Below are positions 15,638 to 24,577 of a stretch of 33,873 bases of DNA, piece after piece. The DNA is from Paenibacillus roseus (lineage in GTDB: Bacteria; Bacillota; Bacilli; Paenibacillales; Paenibacillaceae). Under the pieces are notes generated by a model. It had not been told where the DNA came from, searched no databases, and saw only the letters and a list, made by a program, of their open reading frames with translations. A program made the translations under genes and the position numbers. How positions within the stretch are numbered: position 1 is the first letter of the stretch; each line of letters starts with the position of its first letter. The stretch is taken from assembly GCF_016424485.1 (NCBI RefSeq), contig NZ_JAELUP010000009.1, forward strand, positions 1-33,873. The letters run 5' to 3'.

Positions 15638-16679
15638 ATACATCCTCCCGGATAGAAGAAATTATAGCCCCTGCCTGCTTGATCTGGTCCTGCTCCTTTC
15701 TGGATACAGGAAGGAAGAAGTTTGTTTCTCCATCTTTATAGATAGGAAGCGCTGAAAAGTGAGAGAACACTTGCATCCCCAAATTATGTGCAATTGTCGC
15801 TGTCGGAATCATATCCGCCCCTGCTTTGTTTTGAATCAAAAACCAATTTCCAGGGTCAACACCAAGATCACTGGATAGTCGCATCAGCCGCTCAAGCTGC
15901 AGCGTATATTTGGGATGAGAAACCATGATCCGGATGTCACTCCGTTGAACAGCACTGACCCACGCTGCTGAATGGGGAATGGCTCCATTATCTGTGATCA
16001 GAACATTTTCTTTTCGAAAAGTGTCTGTAAGATGTTCGAATTCACTTTCTGCATAATCTAAAGTGATTAACGGATCAGCGTTGCCCGGTAGATACAATAC
16101 ACCTTCCACATAGATTAGTGAGTTCGTATCTGCCGGTTGCATCATTTTTTGAATCATACGCATCCGCCAACCGTCCAGACTGACATTTGGATTTGCTTGA
16201 TGCCAGCCGGGATTAAATAAATTCAGTCCAAGCAATACTTTTTTTTGTTGGCTTGGCATATGCTTCGCCAGCAAAGCGGCAATACTTGTACATCCAATAC
16301 CGGGAACAACCCCAAATACGCCAATCATAGGGGTTAAGCTTTTCATTTTTTTCTGGAACCATATATCCATCTGTTGGATAAGTGCATCCTGTCCGATTCC
16401 TGGTCTTAGGAATTTGATGCCAAGTGCTTGGCACATGATCTGAATGGATCTCCAGCCCGCAATGCCAGGTTCTTGATAAGAATAAATTAACGTTGCATCG
16501 GGATACTCAGTTGCTGTCTGCTCCAGCTTATCAGTCGAAACGACTCGGCTGCTAAATAGGTAGACTTGATTGGCAACCACTGAACTTCCTGGAGCTTCTT
16601 GATACATGACGGTTTCATAATCAGCATCACGGAGCATTTGCGTCCATTGTGGATCAATTCCACTACAATAAATCTTCAT
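15630..16679 (-). CDS. TadZ/CpaE-like protein, Lys-less P-loop (second copy)
   Basis: Start ATG 16679 has AGGAGG close upstream (AGGAGGACACATG). The 349-aa product has an N-terminal receiver-like region (about 1-110) and a MinD/ParA-like domain beginning MIGVFGVVPGIGCTSIAA. The Walker A lysine is replaced (GIGCT instead of GxGKT) and the deviant ParA lysine is also absent. TadZ/CpaE proteins position Tad machines at the pole and often have atypical P-loops. It overlaps the CpaB-like gene downstream end of transcription order and the TadA start. It is a paralogue of the protein encoded at 17385-18596. Confidence 0.72.
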   Translation of the reverse strand: MKIYCSGIDPQWTQMLRDADYETVMYQEAPGSSVVANQVYLFSSRVVSTDKLEQTATEYPDATLIYSYQEPGIAGWRSIQIMCQALGIKFLRPGIGQDALIQQMDIWFQKKMKSLTPMIGVFGVVPGIGCTSIAALLAKHMPSQQKKVLLGLNLFNPGWHQANPNVSLDGWRMRMIQKMMQPADTNSLIYVEGVLYLPGNADPLITLDYAESEFEHLTDTFRKENVLITDNGAIPHSAAWVSAVQRSDIRIMVSHPKYTLQLERLMRLSSDLGVDPGNWFLIQNKAGADMIPTATIAHNLGMQVFSHFSALPIYKDGETNFFLPVSRKEQDQIKQAGAIISSIREDVYV

Positions 16680-16687
16680 GTGTCCTC

Positions 16688-17398
16688 CTATTTGGTACGT
16701 GCTATCCAAAGCGTGTACCCCGCCTCAAGTTTCTTCTGAATGATTTTGGCCATATCATCAGTGGCGAGCAGCTCAACATTATTAATTTGTTCGGATGTGG
16801 TCAGGCGGTCATTAGACTTCCCTTCCGGCGTATCCATGACCATATTGCCACCACTTGATCTTACCGACACTACAGAAACATTAGGGATCATGTCTTCTTT
16901 AGATGGTTGTTCGAGCTGCTGCGCTGCTGGATCGTCCAAGTCGATGGTTTCATCTTGAGGACTACGTTCCCTATTCCGGTTATCAACAGTCCTGAAAAAT
17001 AAGATGTTCACCCGATCTTTGGCCCGTAGCGAGCTGTTGACTGCATAGAGGCTCGATGAAGGGACAGGTAAGATAACTTCTCCTGAAACGGGAATCAGGG
17101 GATCCTGATCAAACCATTCTTCGTATAGCATTGATCCAGAGGGGATAACATTTAAAGCAGTTAACCCAATGAGTTGATCAGGTACGGTTATGGCATAGGC
17201 CGGAATGTTATCTTTGGGTATATTCATGATTTTCAAGTGTCCTGGTGTTATAACTTCATTCGCATGCAGTAGAGTCGTCGTAATAACAACAGGCTTTGTA
17301 TTCCATTTGGGACCATAGTAATATAACCCTGCTAACATCGCCGTCCCAAGTATAAAGATGGCCAAGGAACCCATCATTCGCAATTTAATTCTCAACAT
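16688..17398 (-). CDS. CpaB/RcpC-like SAF-domain protein
   Basis: The 236-aa protein has an N-terminal membrane anchor (about 8-28) and a SAF domain (about 37-105, including VITTTLLHANEVITPGHL and the IPSGSML stretch). A second beta-rich region follows, the architecture of CpaB/RcpC. These proteins sit at the outer face of the membrane in Tad systems, tied to secretin or wall contact in Gram-negatives and of less clear role in Gram-positives. AAGGA lies five bases before the ATG, inside the end of the upstream TadZ-like gene (14-base overlap). Confidence 0.8.
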   Translation of the reverse strand: MLRIKLRMMGSLAIFILGTAMLAGLYYYGPKWNTKPVVITTTLLHANEVITPGHLKIMNIPKDNIPAYAITVPDQLIGLTALNVIPSGSMLYEEWFDQDPLIPVSGEVILPVPSSSLYAVNSSLRAKDRVNILFFRTVDNRNRERSPQDETIDLDDPAAQQLEQPSKEDMIPNVSVVSVRSSGGNMVMDTPEGKSNDRLTTSEQINNVELLATDDMAKIIQKKLEAGYTLWIARTK

Positions 17399-18596
17399 GT
17401 GTTTCCTTCGGTCCTTCCTTCGGTTTATTTAAAATAGACTTCCACCAACTTTCTTTTTTCTGTGGAAGCACGGATGCTAATATCGCATCTGTCTGACCAT
17501 CATCAACGAAGGGGTTCTCATGAAGCTCTTGTCGCCAGAAATGAAGTTGCATATCGCGCTTTTCGCTTCTGGAGAGTGAATCTGTCCATTCTTTGAACCC
17601 GACTTCGTTACAAAGTAATTTAATATGCAAAGGCCGATTCCATTCACGGCTGAATAATTCATTTGTCAGCGCAGATGTATGTTTGAAATCCCCTCCAAGA
17701 GCCGTCAATACATGTAACTGGCAGCGGGCAAACGCGGATACATAATCCTGCCACTTCGTTCCAAAGTCGATGATCAGGTAATCCCAACTCTGAAATAAGA
17801 GTTCGTTTAACTCCTTTTCTTTGACCGAATGGAAAAGGGATAATCCCTCAATGTGCAAATCCTTCTCGTAGCGCTGTTCTTCCGGAACATGCTCCAAAAG
17901 TGAGTTGTTGTCCAATTCGATTAATGCTGTCTTGTAGTGCTTTGAAAGCCAACTTGCAAGCTGCATAGCTGAAAAGGTGCAGCCGCTTCTATTGACGGGT
18001 CCGAACACCCCAATCGTTACCGTTCCGAGTATACGATCCTGATAGATAATCTTTTCAATGGGAGCTGCTTGTTCAATTTTTATGACTGTCTTGGTTTTGA
18101 TGGATTTCTTCTGCTGTCCACCCTTTTTGACTGAAACAAAATCAAGATCGTCATCCAAATTGCGCCACCTAGCAGCGTTCCCCATATGGTACTTCATTGC
18201 TAGTTGACGCTGCAGGTAAGGTCTGATATCCAGATCATGTTCATCATCAGAATCTTCTTCCGGATCAATGGCAGGAGCTACAATATCATAGACCCCATCT
18301 GCGACTAACCATGAGATTAACGAGTCTCCAGGGACTCGTCCAGGGGCGATGAGAATCACGCGGGCACTTCGTGTAATGCGATACCTACGAACGCCCTTGA
18401 GCAAAGCTGTGGCGTCTGAACAACACGTTATATCGACGATCAGTAGATCAATTGAAATTCCAGCAGCCGAAGTAAACAACTGCTGGAATTCTTCCGCATC
18501 AAAAGAATCATGAATTCGCTCGAATAAGATGGGCTGGTCTTGTAGAACTTCTTTAATTTGTTTTCCGTATTCGGCGCTTGCGATGATTCCGTACAC
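17385..18596 (-). CDS. TadZ/CpaE-like protein, Lys-less P-loop (first copy)
   Basis: GTG start at 18596, nine bases after AAAAGGAGG; the frame stays open upstream without a better start. The 403-aa product has a receiver-like N-terminal domain (about 1-120), a charged linker with an acidic EEDSDDEHD stretch and a Lys-rich segment, and a MinD/ParA-like domain starting TIGVFGPVNRSGCTFSA. As in its paralogue at 15630-16679, Cys replaces the Walker A lysine. LLIVDI and LIIDFG are Walker B-like strands. It probably localises or nucleates the Tad-like machine without normal ATPase switching. Confidence 0.72.
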   Translation of the reverse strand: MYGIIASAEYGKQIKEVLQDQPILFERIHDSFDAEEFQQLFTSAAGISIDLLIVDITCCSDATALLKGVRRYRITRSARVILIAPGRVPGDSLISWLVADGVYDIVAPAIDPEEDSDDEHDLDIRPYLQRQLAMKYHMGNAARWRNLDDDLDFVSVKKGGQQKKSIKTKTVIKIEQAAPIEKIIYQDRILGTVTIGVFGPVNRSGCTFSAMQLASWLSKHYKTALIELDNNSLLEHVPEEQRYEKDLHIEGLSLFHSVKEKELNELLFQSWDYLIIDFGTKWQDYVSAFARCQLHVLTALGGDFKHTSALTNELFSREWNRPLHIKLLCNEVGFKEWTDSLSRSEKRDMQLHFWRQELHENPFVDDGQTDAILASVLPQKKESWWKSILNKPKEGPKETHVEN

Positions 18597-18600
18597 TAGG

Positions 18601-18789
18601 CTAATCCTCCTTTTCGAGAAATTTAGCATACAGCACAGGATGCTTTTCCTTTACATATTGAACGAATAATTCTTCCGTGATCTGATAAAGGTGCTTATCC
18701 TCTGTTGCTGCCGCACTTTTCATCGCTTGATGAACTTTTTTACTTATCACTATGGATATATGCTTTGTTTCTTTTTCTTGGCTACTCAT
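18601..18789 (-). CDS. Small RHH-like regulator, 62 aa
   Basis: A strong AAGGAGG precedes the ATG. The sequence HISIVISKKVHQAMKSAA followed by two helices fits an Arc/MetJ-type ribbon-helix-helix DNA-binding protein. It is the first gene of the Tad-like unit, four bases before the TadZ-like start. A 20-bp palindrome overlaps the likely promoter upstream, so autoregulation is a natural inference. Confidence 0.7.
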   Translation of the reverse strand: MSSQEKETKHISIVISKKVHQAMKSAAATEDKHLYQITEELFVQYVKEKHPVLYAKFLEKED

Positions 18790-18906
18790 TTCGTGAGCCT
18801 CCTTATCAGATAATCACCTCCCCTTATGGGGGGCCTCTTGGTATTTTACACCATGTGCCCAATTAAAGTTTAGAGATACCAATTGTTAGATTTTGTCGAT
18901 AACTTT

Positions 18907-18945
18907 ATTTTACTATTAAAACGCTATTTATGCAATTGCATAAAT
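18907..18945 (-). promoter_or_regulatory. Promoter with overlapping 20-bp palindrome
   Basis: On the minus strand TTGCAT (18930-18935) and TAAAAT (18907-18912) are separated by 17 bases, a good sigma-A type promoter. The perfect palindrome ATTTATGCAATTGCATAAAT (18926-18945) covers the -35 box. It is well placed to drive the Tad-like unit and to be blocked by the RHH protein encoded first. The palindrome is AT-rich and lacks a following T run, so it is unlikely to be a terminator. Confidence 0.65.
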
Positions 18946-18972
18946 GCATATATCGTTATTTTTTTACATAAT

Positions 18973-20394
18973 TTATTTGCTTGTGATTCGACGATAGCCA
19001 TGGAAAATATACTTGACCCCGTTACTATCCGTGTAGTTCTTCCATCCGGAAACGCTTGATTCACTGACACCTTTTGAATTGGCATTGATAAATTTGTCAT
19101 TTCCAATGTACATCCCAACATGGCTAATTGTTCGATCCCCTCCTGTGTAGAAGAAAACGAGATCGCCGGGTTGTGCAGCACTTTCAGCGACCGGGGTTGT
19201 CATATCGAATTGCATTTGCGCCGTTCCTCTAATATTAATGCCGAACTTAGCGAACACAAATTCCATAAGTCCTGAGCAATCTACATAACCCCGATCCGGG
19301 TTACGTGCGCCCAATTGGTATTTGACACCCAAATAATTTCGCATTTCTTGATAGACATCGTTTACACTAAATATCTGCTCACCCGACGCTAGAATGGGTG
19401 AGTAGTATCGCATGACATGCTCTACGTAATTGACATCACCATAGCTATCCCAACCCAAACGGTTGGCCTGCAGCATGGAGAATGCAACAGCCGTCTCTTT
19501 ACTATATCCCCCTCGGGGTAAAGCAAAACCAATAAAGCCAATACCAAAGTTGTAAGCTTGCAGAGCCAGTTTTTCTTCTCCACCTGCGGTCGTTAGCACT
19601 TGGCTGAAATACTTAACACCTTGTGCAATGCTATCAACCGGGTTGGTGTATGAGTTCCTTGGTAATCCAGCAGATTCACTGGATTGCATGACATCCGGAA
19701 TACGGCCTCCAGATTCTTGCTGAATTAGCGCGAGTAGTAACGGGACCTTATCCTCAATTCCATACTGTCTGGCATATTGTCTGACTATCGGCTCCAACTC
19801 CCTAACTTCAATGGATAGTCCACCACCTTCAACCATCATGGCTAATGCCGTGAGGTCAATTGTGAGATACCGATTTACATCTTCAATTTTCGCTCTGGTA
19901 ATGATGCGGTCAGAGACTAGCATACTAAGTACTTCGTTCCAGTCCCTGGCGTAATATTCCGTTTTGTAGTAGCTGCAATCGTAGCTCTCACTTATTGTTT
20001 CAATTTCTCCGTCAACTTCTCGCTGTACGTCTCGGCTGCAGGTCTGTTCAACCTTCACTTCCACTTCACGGATAAAATATTTTTTGTAATTATAAACATG
20101 TGAGCTGCTGGATTTTGAAAAGTCTTGCTCAAGTACAACTGCATCGACGGCCATGACCTGTTGCCAGTTAATTAAGACGTCCGTTTCCCGCTCTATGCGC
20201 TTGGCTGTTTCGATGTAGAGATTAAAATCTGATGCTGATTTCCCAAGAGGAACGTGTTTGAATATCATGATTGGAACAATAAAGACCACAACAATGATGA
20301 GAACGAACAACATCATAATAATCATGATAGCTTTGACTAACTTGTCCGGATCGCTGGCGAGCTGCAACCCGATACGCGCTAACCAAACAGGCAT
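18973..20394 (-). CDS. CwlT/TrsG-like bifunctional wall hydrolase
   Basis: The 473-aa product has an N-terminal membrane anchor (about 17-44), a variable stalk, a lysozyme-like/SLT domain (about 215-340, with the Glu in LIQQESGG) and an NlpC/P60 endopeptidase domain (about 345-473). The latter has catalytic Cys in DCSG (about 371) and His in SHVG (about 423). It is the VirB1-like component that opens the peptidoglycan for a Gram-positive T4SS, as in Tn916 Orf14/CwlT or TrsG. The start overlaps the VirB4 stop (TAATG), indicating coupling. It ends the transfer operon. Confidence 0.92.
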   Translation of the reverse strand: MPVWLARIGLQLASDPDKLVKAIMIIMMLFVLIIVVVFIVPIMIFKHVPLGKSASDFNLYIETAKRIERETDVLINWQQVMAVDAVVLEQDFSKSSSSHVYNYKKYFIREVEVKVEQTCSRDVQREVDGEIETISESYDCSYYKTEYYARDWNEVLSMLVSDRIITRAKIEDVNRYLTIDLTALAMMVEGGGLSIEVRELEPIVRQYARQYGIEDKVPLLLALIQQESGGRIPDVMQSSESAGLPRNSYTNPVDSIAQGVKYFSQVLTTAGGEEKLALQAYNFGIGFIGFALPRGGYSKETAVAFSMLQANRLGWDSYGDVNYVEHVMRYYSPILASGEQIFSVNDVYQEMRNYLGVKYQLGARNPDRGYVDCSGLMEFVFAKFGINIRGTAQMQFDMTTPVAESAAQPGDLVFFYTGGDRTISHVGMYIGNDKFINANSKGVSESSVSGWKNYTDSNGVKYIFHGYRRITSK

Positions 20395-22247
20395 TAACGT
20401 CCGCCTCCCGATCCAAACATTTCGAGTTCATAAGACGATACCATTGTTTTCAGATGGATACGTTTATTTCCCGCGACGAATAATGCTTCACCCCGTTTCC
20501 CAGCTCGTAGTGTTTCGGTCTCTTTTTCCGAAAGATCCATTAAAGTACGAAGCGCTTTAATGTCTTCATCCCCTTGGCCCATAATAATCTTGTAAACGGG
20601 ATTATCAAGGAGTGCTTGCCCGAATCGGCGGACTTCAGGATCCAGAAAGTCAATCATGTTGTGTGTAATGACCATAATCCCACCTTCATATTTGCGAATC
20701 CTTTTTGATGTGTTTCTAAGGAATTGCAGCGATTGTGGCGCTTCCGGATCTACCAACAAATAGGCTTCATCCACAACAAGAATAACCTTTTGTGAACGGT
20801 CTTCTGAAATTTGATCCCATGCCCAACCAAATATGTTGAAAAATTGAGCACGTTGTATTGATGCATCAGCTTCTAGCAACCGGTTAATATCTAAACAGAC
20901 AAAACGTGAATTTGTCTTGATTGTTGTCGTACCGGACCAAAGCGCTTGGTCTGCACCTTTTGCAGCAGATCTCAGGATCAATTCTAATGTTTTCCATTCC
21001 GTGTTGTAGTCATTATGGGATAGGTCTAATTTGGACTTTTCCTGAAGTTTTTCGTAAAGATCTGCTATGATAGGCCATGCGTCATTGCTAAGGGTTCGCG
21101 GGTCTGTTCTCCATTGGATATGTTTATCTTGGTAGACTTCTTCCAATGCAATTTCAAGCAATGCTTCATGGATCTTTGTGATGTCTTTCAGATAAAGCTT
21201 AAAAAATGTGCGTAATGTTTGAAAATGTAGGGCAAGCGGTCCTAAATTAGACATCTCTTCGGTATAAAGACGATCCTCATCCTCATCTTCATCATCCATT
21301 GGGACTGATCGCACTTGTAATGGATTAATTCGTCCTTTACTCCCGCCTCCGCAGTCAATCCAGTCACCTTCAAGCTTTTCACAAAGCTCTTTGTATTCCC
21401 TTTCCGGATCCAGAATAATGATCTTTGTACCACGAGCATATTCATTCATCAGAATTTTTTTTATGGTCGTGGATTTACCTACGCCTGGACGCCCCATGAC
21501 AGTTACATTCGAGTTTGTCCGACTGCCAAACCTAGTCCAAAAATCAACCAGTACAATACCTCCGGTTTTGTCTTTTCCTAGCAACACTCCGTCTCCATCG
21601 TTGATACCGGAGTACACGAACGGGTAGGAAGCCGCAACAGTTTCCACTGGCATATTCCTCTGTCCCAAATTCGCGATATCTGGCGACAGCATTTTAAACG
21701 GAGCGACACTTTGAAATCCTTCCTCTTGTTGGTATGTAGGTACTCTCCCACGCATACCAGCTCCAGCTAATATAGATTCCACTTGCTTTTTGCGCTGTAA
21801 TAATTGATCTTGCTCTAATGCTGAAATGAGGATGACGACTGTTAACAGAAATACGTTTTGTTTCTCACTATCAATCTTCCGGAGCAATGTTTTTGCATCA
21901 TCATATTGATCTTGCGTACGTTGCATGGTTAAAGGGTTTCCGCCTTGCACGAGTTTTCCTCCCAGTGCTCCCATAGATACGTTGATTTGATGAACCAAAT
22001 CGTATGGATTAGTGGGTTCCGCATGTATTGACACAACAACGCCAGGTAATGTAGCGATTCGTGACAACCATGCAGCTCTGACTCGTGGAGGATAGTCCGT
22101 AATGGTGATTACAGCTTGTAAGGTTTCACCAAATTGAATAGCCTTTGCTTGAAAATGTAAAGTCGTGGGGCTGATTACGTCCAGAAAAGCTGTCATTTTT
22201 GCTGTGTTCTGAGGTACTATTTTTTTCTTCGTTTTTATTTCACTCAT
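20394..22247 (-). CDS. virB4: VirB4/TrsE-type conjugation ATPase
   Basis: A 617-aa VirB4-family ATPase. It has an N-terminal CagE/TrbE/VirB-like region, Walker A GRPGVGKST (about residue 255) and Walker B ILVVDEAYLLV (about 490), followed by the usual Ser-rich switch region and C-terminal lobe (RRFGQALLDN...). It energises assembly and substrate passage of the type IV secretion channel at the inner face of the membrane. AGGGGG precedes the ATG, which overlaps the TrsD-like stop by 8 bases. Order PrgI, TrsD-like, VirB4, CwlT matches Gram-positive conjugation modules. Confidence 0.95.
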   Translation of the reverse strand: MSEIKTKKKIVPQNTAKMTAFLDVISPTTLHFQAKAIQFGETLQAVITITDYPPRVRAAWLSRIATLPGVVVSIHAEPTNPYDLVHQINVSMGALGGKLVQGGNPLTMQRTQDQYDDAKTLLRKIDSEKQNVFLLTVVILISALEQDQLLQRKKQVESILAGAGMRGRVPTYQQEEGFQSVAPFKMLSPDIANLGQRNMPVETVAASYPFVYSGINDGDGVLLGKDKTGGIVLVDFWTRFGSRTNSNVTVMGRPGVGKSTTIKKILMNEYARGTKIIILDPEREYKELCEKLEGDWIDCGGGSKGRINPLQVRSVPMDDEDEDEDRLYTEEMSNLGPLALHFQTLRTFFKLYLKDITKIHEALLEIALEEVYQDKHIQWRTDPRTLSNDAWPIIADLYEKLQEKSKLDLSHNDYNTEWKTLELILRSAAKGADQALWSGTTTIKTNSRFVCLDINRLLEADASIQRAQFFNIFGWAWDQISEDRSQKVILVVDEAYLLVDPEAPQSLQFLRNTSKRIRKYEGGIMVITHNMIDFLDPEVRRFGQALLDNPVYKIIMGQGDEDIKALRTLMDLSEKETETLRAGKRGEALFVAGNKRIHLKTMVSSYELEMFGSGGGR

Positions 22248-22977
22248 GGAATCCCCCTACTTGTGGTGGTAAGCCGAATTGATGATTTGGAGCACGTTCG
22301 AATGCTGCCTGATTTGAGTTTGTGAAGATGAATAACAAGTCCCGGAGTTCTTCATCATTGCATACATGGGCAATTAAGTCTGCCCCAACTAAATTGGATG
22401 CTAATTCATTTGTACGTTGGAACAACAGAATTTCATCCTTTTGTGTAGTTTTTCCTAATTTTTGATCCAGGAGGATATAAAACTGTCGCTCTACCGTTTC
22501 ACCACTTGTAGCCAAAGCTGCTGCATGTGACATATAAGAGTTTAAAAGACGATTTCGAATATCATCTTCTTTGTTGATTTTTTTGATCTCTTGTTGTAAT
22601 TCCTCTTTTGTCTCGCTTTTTGTCTCCGTCACGTTACTTTTCAATTCCTCCATTCTGGTAATGAAATTATCCAAATCAACGGGTCTTGCGATAGAAATAA
22701 TTTGAAACGTATATTCAATTCCATTTAGGACTTCTTCGAATGATTTTATTTTGGCGTATTTCTCGTTATCTGAAAGTAATTCGAAGTTCACCGGCTGAAT
22801 TCGGATCGCCGTGATGATGGATCCATCACGGCGATGCATGAAGCCATTAAACACATCGGTAACAGGCATCCAGGATTGAGTGCTTGATTGTGTAACAGTA
22901 CGTGACTGAGTTGGAGCCGCCGTAGGAACGGCAACTCCAGTCGCTGGCTTCTTTCGATTAAATAGATCTTTAAACAA
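22240..22977 (-). CDS. TrsD/TraC-like T4SS protein
   Basis: TTG start at 22977, six bases after AAAGGAGG; a frame extension upstream would bury that site. The 245-aa soluble protein begins with a Thr/Ser/Gln-rich segment (about 20-40). It continues with a domain like the N-terminal part of VirB4-type proteins (MHRRDGSIITAIRIQPVNFEL) and a long charged helix around 115-140. Such proteins sit between PrgI and VirB4 in staphylococcal trs and related loci and probably dock with the VirB4 ATPase. Overlap on both sides shows tight coupling. Confidence 0.75.
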   Translation of the reverse strand: MFKDLFNRKKPATGVAVPTAAPTQSRTVTQSSTQSWMPVTDVFNGFMHRRDGSIITAIRIQPVNFELLSDNEKYAKIKSFEEVLNGIEYTFQIISIARPVDLDNFITRMEELKSNVTETKSETKEELQQEIKKINKEDDIRNRLLNSYMSHAAALATSGETVERQFYILLDQKLGKTTQKDEILLFQRTNELASNLVGADLIAHVCNDEELRDLLFIFTNSNQAAFERAPNHQFGLPPQVGGFHE

Positions 22978-23293
22978 GATGATCCTCCTTTCTTCTTCCA
23001 TGACCAAAACGATAGAAATATTTTTTTCTTTTTCTACGATACTGGCGCATGGCCATTAAATGATCTAGTCCATTCCTTCCGGTTCTTAGGTCGGGTTTTC
23101 CAAGTATAAACCCGATGGTTGTAAATAGAACGGCTGGTAAAATTGAAAAGATTGAATTTGTAATGAATAACAAAGGGGTTGCTATAGTACCCCCGATGAT
23201 CAATCCAGCAAGCATCATGAATAACTCTTTAAATCCAAATCCGTTAAAAAACTCGAATTTAGAACTTACGTTTTTAGGAATCAAAAAATTCAA
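22970..23293 (-). CDS. PrgI-family T4SS membrane protein
   Basis: TTG start at 23293, eight bases after AAAGGAG; a GTG three codons earlier abuts the site. The protein begins MNFLIPKNVSSKFEFFNGF and has two membrane helices (about 23-40 and 45-65) and a basic C-terminal tail (QYRRKRKKYFYRFGHGRRK). Size, two-helix hairpin and place before VirB4 are typical of PrgI/TcpE-type proteins of Gram-positive T4SS. Confidence 0.88.
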   Translation of the reverse strand: MNFLIPKNVSSKFEFFNGFGFKELFMMLAGLIIGGTIATPLLFITNSIFSILPAVLFTTIGFILGKPDLRTGRNGLDHLMAMRQYRRKRKKYFYRFGHGRRKEDHLV

Positions 23294-23307
23294 TCCATTC
23301 ACTCCTT

Positions 23308-24174
23308 TTACTTGAGGAACCGACGCATCAGTACCATAGAACCAACGGACTGAGCTGCACCACCTGCTACTTTACCTACGCCCGTGGAATGAATATATTG
23401 TTTTAAAATTGAAGGGGATTTGTAAGTTACCCACAAAAAACCACAGAATAAAAATAGACTAAAGAGCGCGGTACCCCCACCAAAATTAAAATCGGTTAGT
23501 GTGAAGAAGCTTATTTTTACTAGAACCATTTGTATGGCTTGTGCCATACATAAGGTTAATAGTTCTTTAAACCAGGCTCCAAAAGCTTGGGAATTACTGT
23601 TGGTAAGCCCAAGGGCCATGAAACTTCCGATAATGGCTGCTACTGCAAGTTCTGCAGCACGCAGGAAGGTTTGAATCAAAATGATGATAAAAACAATTAC
23701 AGCAAAAATAATGCCTAAGAACACGAAAAATATAAATTGTCCGCCTCCGCCTGTAGCCATGTTTAGGAGACGTTCCATAGGTGTTGCTGCATTTTGAAGG
23801 TCAACACCCGGAAGTTTAGCAACATCACCGGCAACTGCAGTACCAAACTCATAAAACCATTTTACAAGCCAAGGCATACTACTAATAATAGCTGCCGACG
23901 CCATTGATCGGATCAGTAATCCACCAGGGTCAGCATCAGGATCCCCACTCATCCTCATGATATATGTCATCCATGCTTCGAATGCTATTTTTGAAACAAG
24001 TATTGTACCTGCTAGAGCTTGGCTGAAAATAATAGCTTGTGTAACAACTGGCAGGCCGAGGACTTCCCCGGCCATGCCATTAATGGCATTCAAGAATTGC
24101 AGAAAAAAATTAATGCCTTGTTCGATGATCCCCTTGATGTAGTTCTCAATGGCCTCGTTTATGAGCCATGACAC
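23308..24174 (-). CDS. VirB6/TrbL-like polytopic channel protein
   Basis: GTG start at 24174 with AGGTGA six bases upstream. The 288-aa product has an amphipathic N-terminus and about six hydrophobic segments (for example FVFLGIIFAVIVFIIILIQTF). It ends in a basic motif RRFLK. In Gram-positive conjugation systems such a protein between the pilin-like gene and PrgI forms the inner-membrane core of the channel. Sequence identity within this family is low; topology and order carry the call. Confidence 0.82.
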   Translation of the reverse strand: MSWLINEAIENYIKGIIEQGINFFLQFLNAINGMAGEVLGLPVVTQAIIFSQALAGTILVSKIAFEAWMTYIMRMSGDPDADPGGLLIRSMASAAIISSMPWLVKWFYEFGTAVAGDVAKLPGVDLQNAATPMERLLNMATGGGGQFIFFVFLGIIFAVIVFIIILIQTFLRAAELAVAAIIGSFMALGLTNSNSQAFGAWFKELLTLCMAQAIQMVLVKISFFTLTDFNFGGGTALFSLFLFCGFLWVTYKSPSILKQYIHSTGVGKVAGGAAQSVGSMVLMRRFLK

Positions 24175-24204
24175 AAATCTTCACCTGCTTTCTATTTAGA
24201 ATTT

Positions 24205-24558
24205 TTAAGAATAGTAACTAATGACTAACTGAACTATGCCAACGGCTGAAAAAGCAATAATTGTACTGATTAGAATTCTCTTCATGGCCTTGTTTCGCAT
24301 CGCAATGGCGTTTTCGTCACCATCAGCCAATCCTTTCATCCATGCTTGATATCCCATCATTGAGGCCGCAGTGATAGGAACAAGAATTAGAACCCATTTG
24401 AGAAAATCCTGTCCGAGCCTTTTGGAGCCTGTTACAACAACTGGATCACCACCAGGAGTGCTAGCGAATGCAACCGGTGATACAGCAATTACAAGTAGTA
24501 GAAATAAGGCAGTGAAGTAAGTCGTACGGTTCCAAATCATTTTTTTTATAAAATTCAT
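24205..24558 (-). CDS. VirB2/TrbC-like pilin candidate
   Basis: ATG 24558 was chosen because GGAGGG lies nine bases upstream. The 117-aa product has a signal peptide (about 1-30, ending VAFAS) and two further hydrophobic helices (about 48-70 and 92-117) joined by a short polar loop rich in charged residues (GLADGDENAIAMRNKAMKR). This is the plan of VirB2/TrbC-type and Gram-positive TrsF/TcpD-neighbour small membrane proteins. It may form a pilin-like channel subunit. It follows VirD4 and precedes VirB6. Confidence 0.72.
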   Translation of the reverse strand: MNFIKKMIWNRTTYFTALFLLLVIAVSPVAFASTPGGDPVVVTGSKRLGQDFLKWVLILVPITAASMMGYQAWMKGLADGDENAIAMRNKAMKRILISTIIAFSAVGIVQLVISYYS

Positions 24559-24577
24559 TTGATGTTTCCCTCCAGTA

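Noticed and set aside
18926..18945. Palindrome as terminator of the transfer operon
   Set aside because: AT-rich stem without a T run, and it coincides with a -35 box; operator is more likely. No terminator was found for that operon.
22240..22977. Frameshifted or split VirB4
   Set aside because: Both genes have their own ribosome-binding sites and the order fits the TrsD then TrsE pair of Gram-positive systems, so it is not a broken gene.
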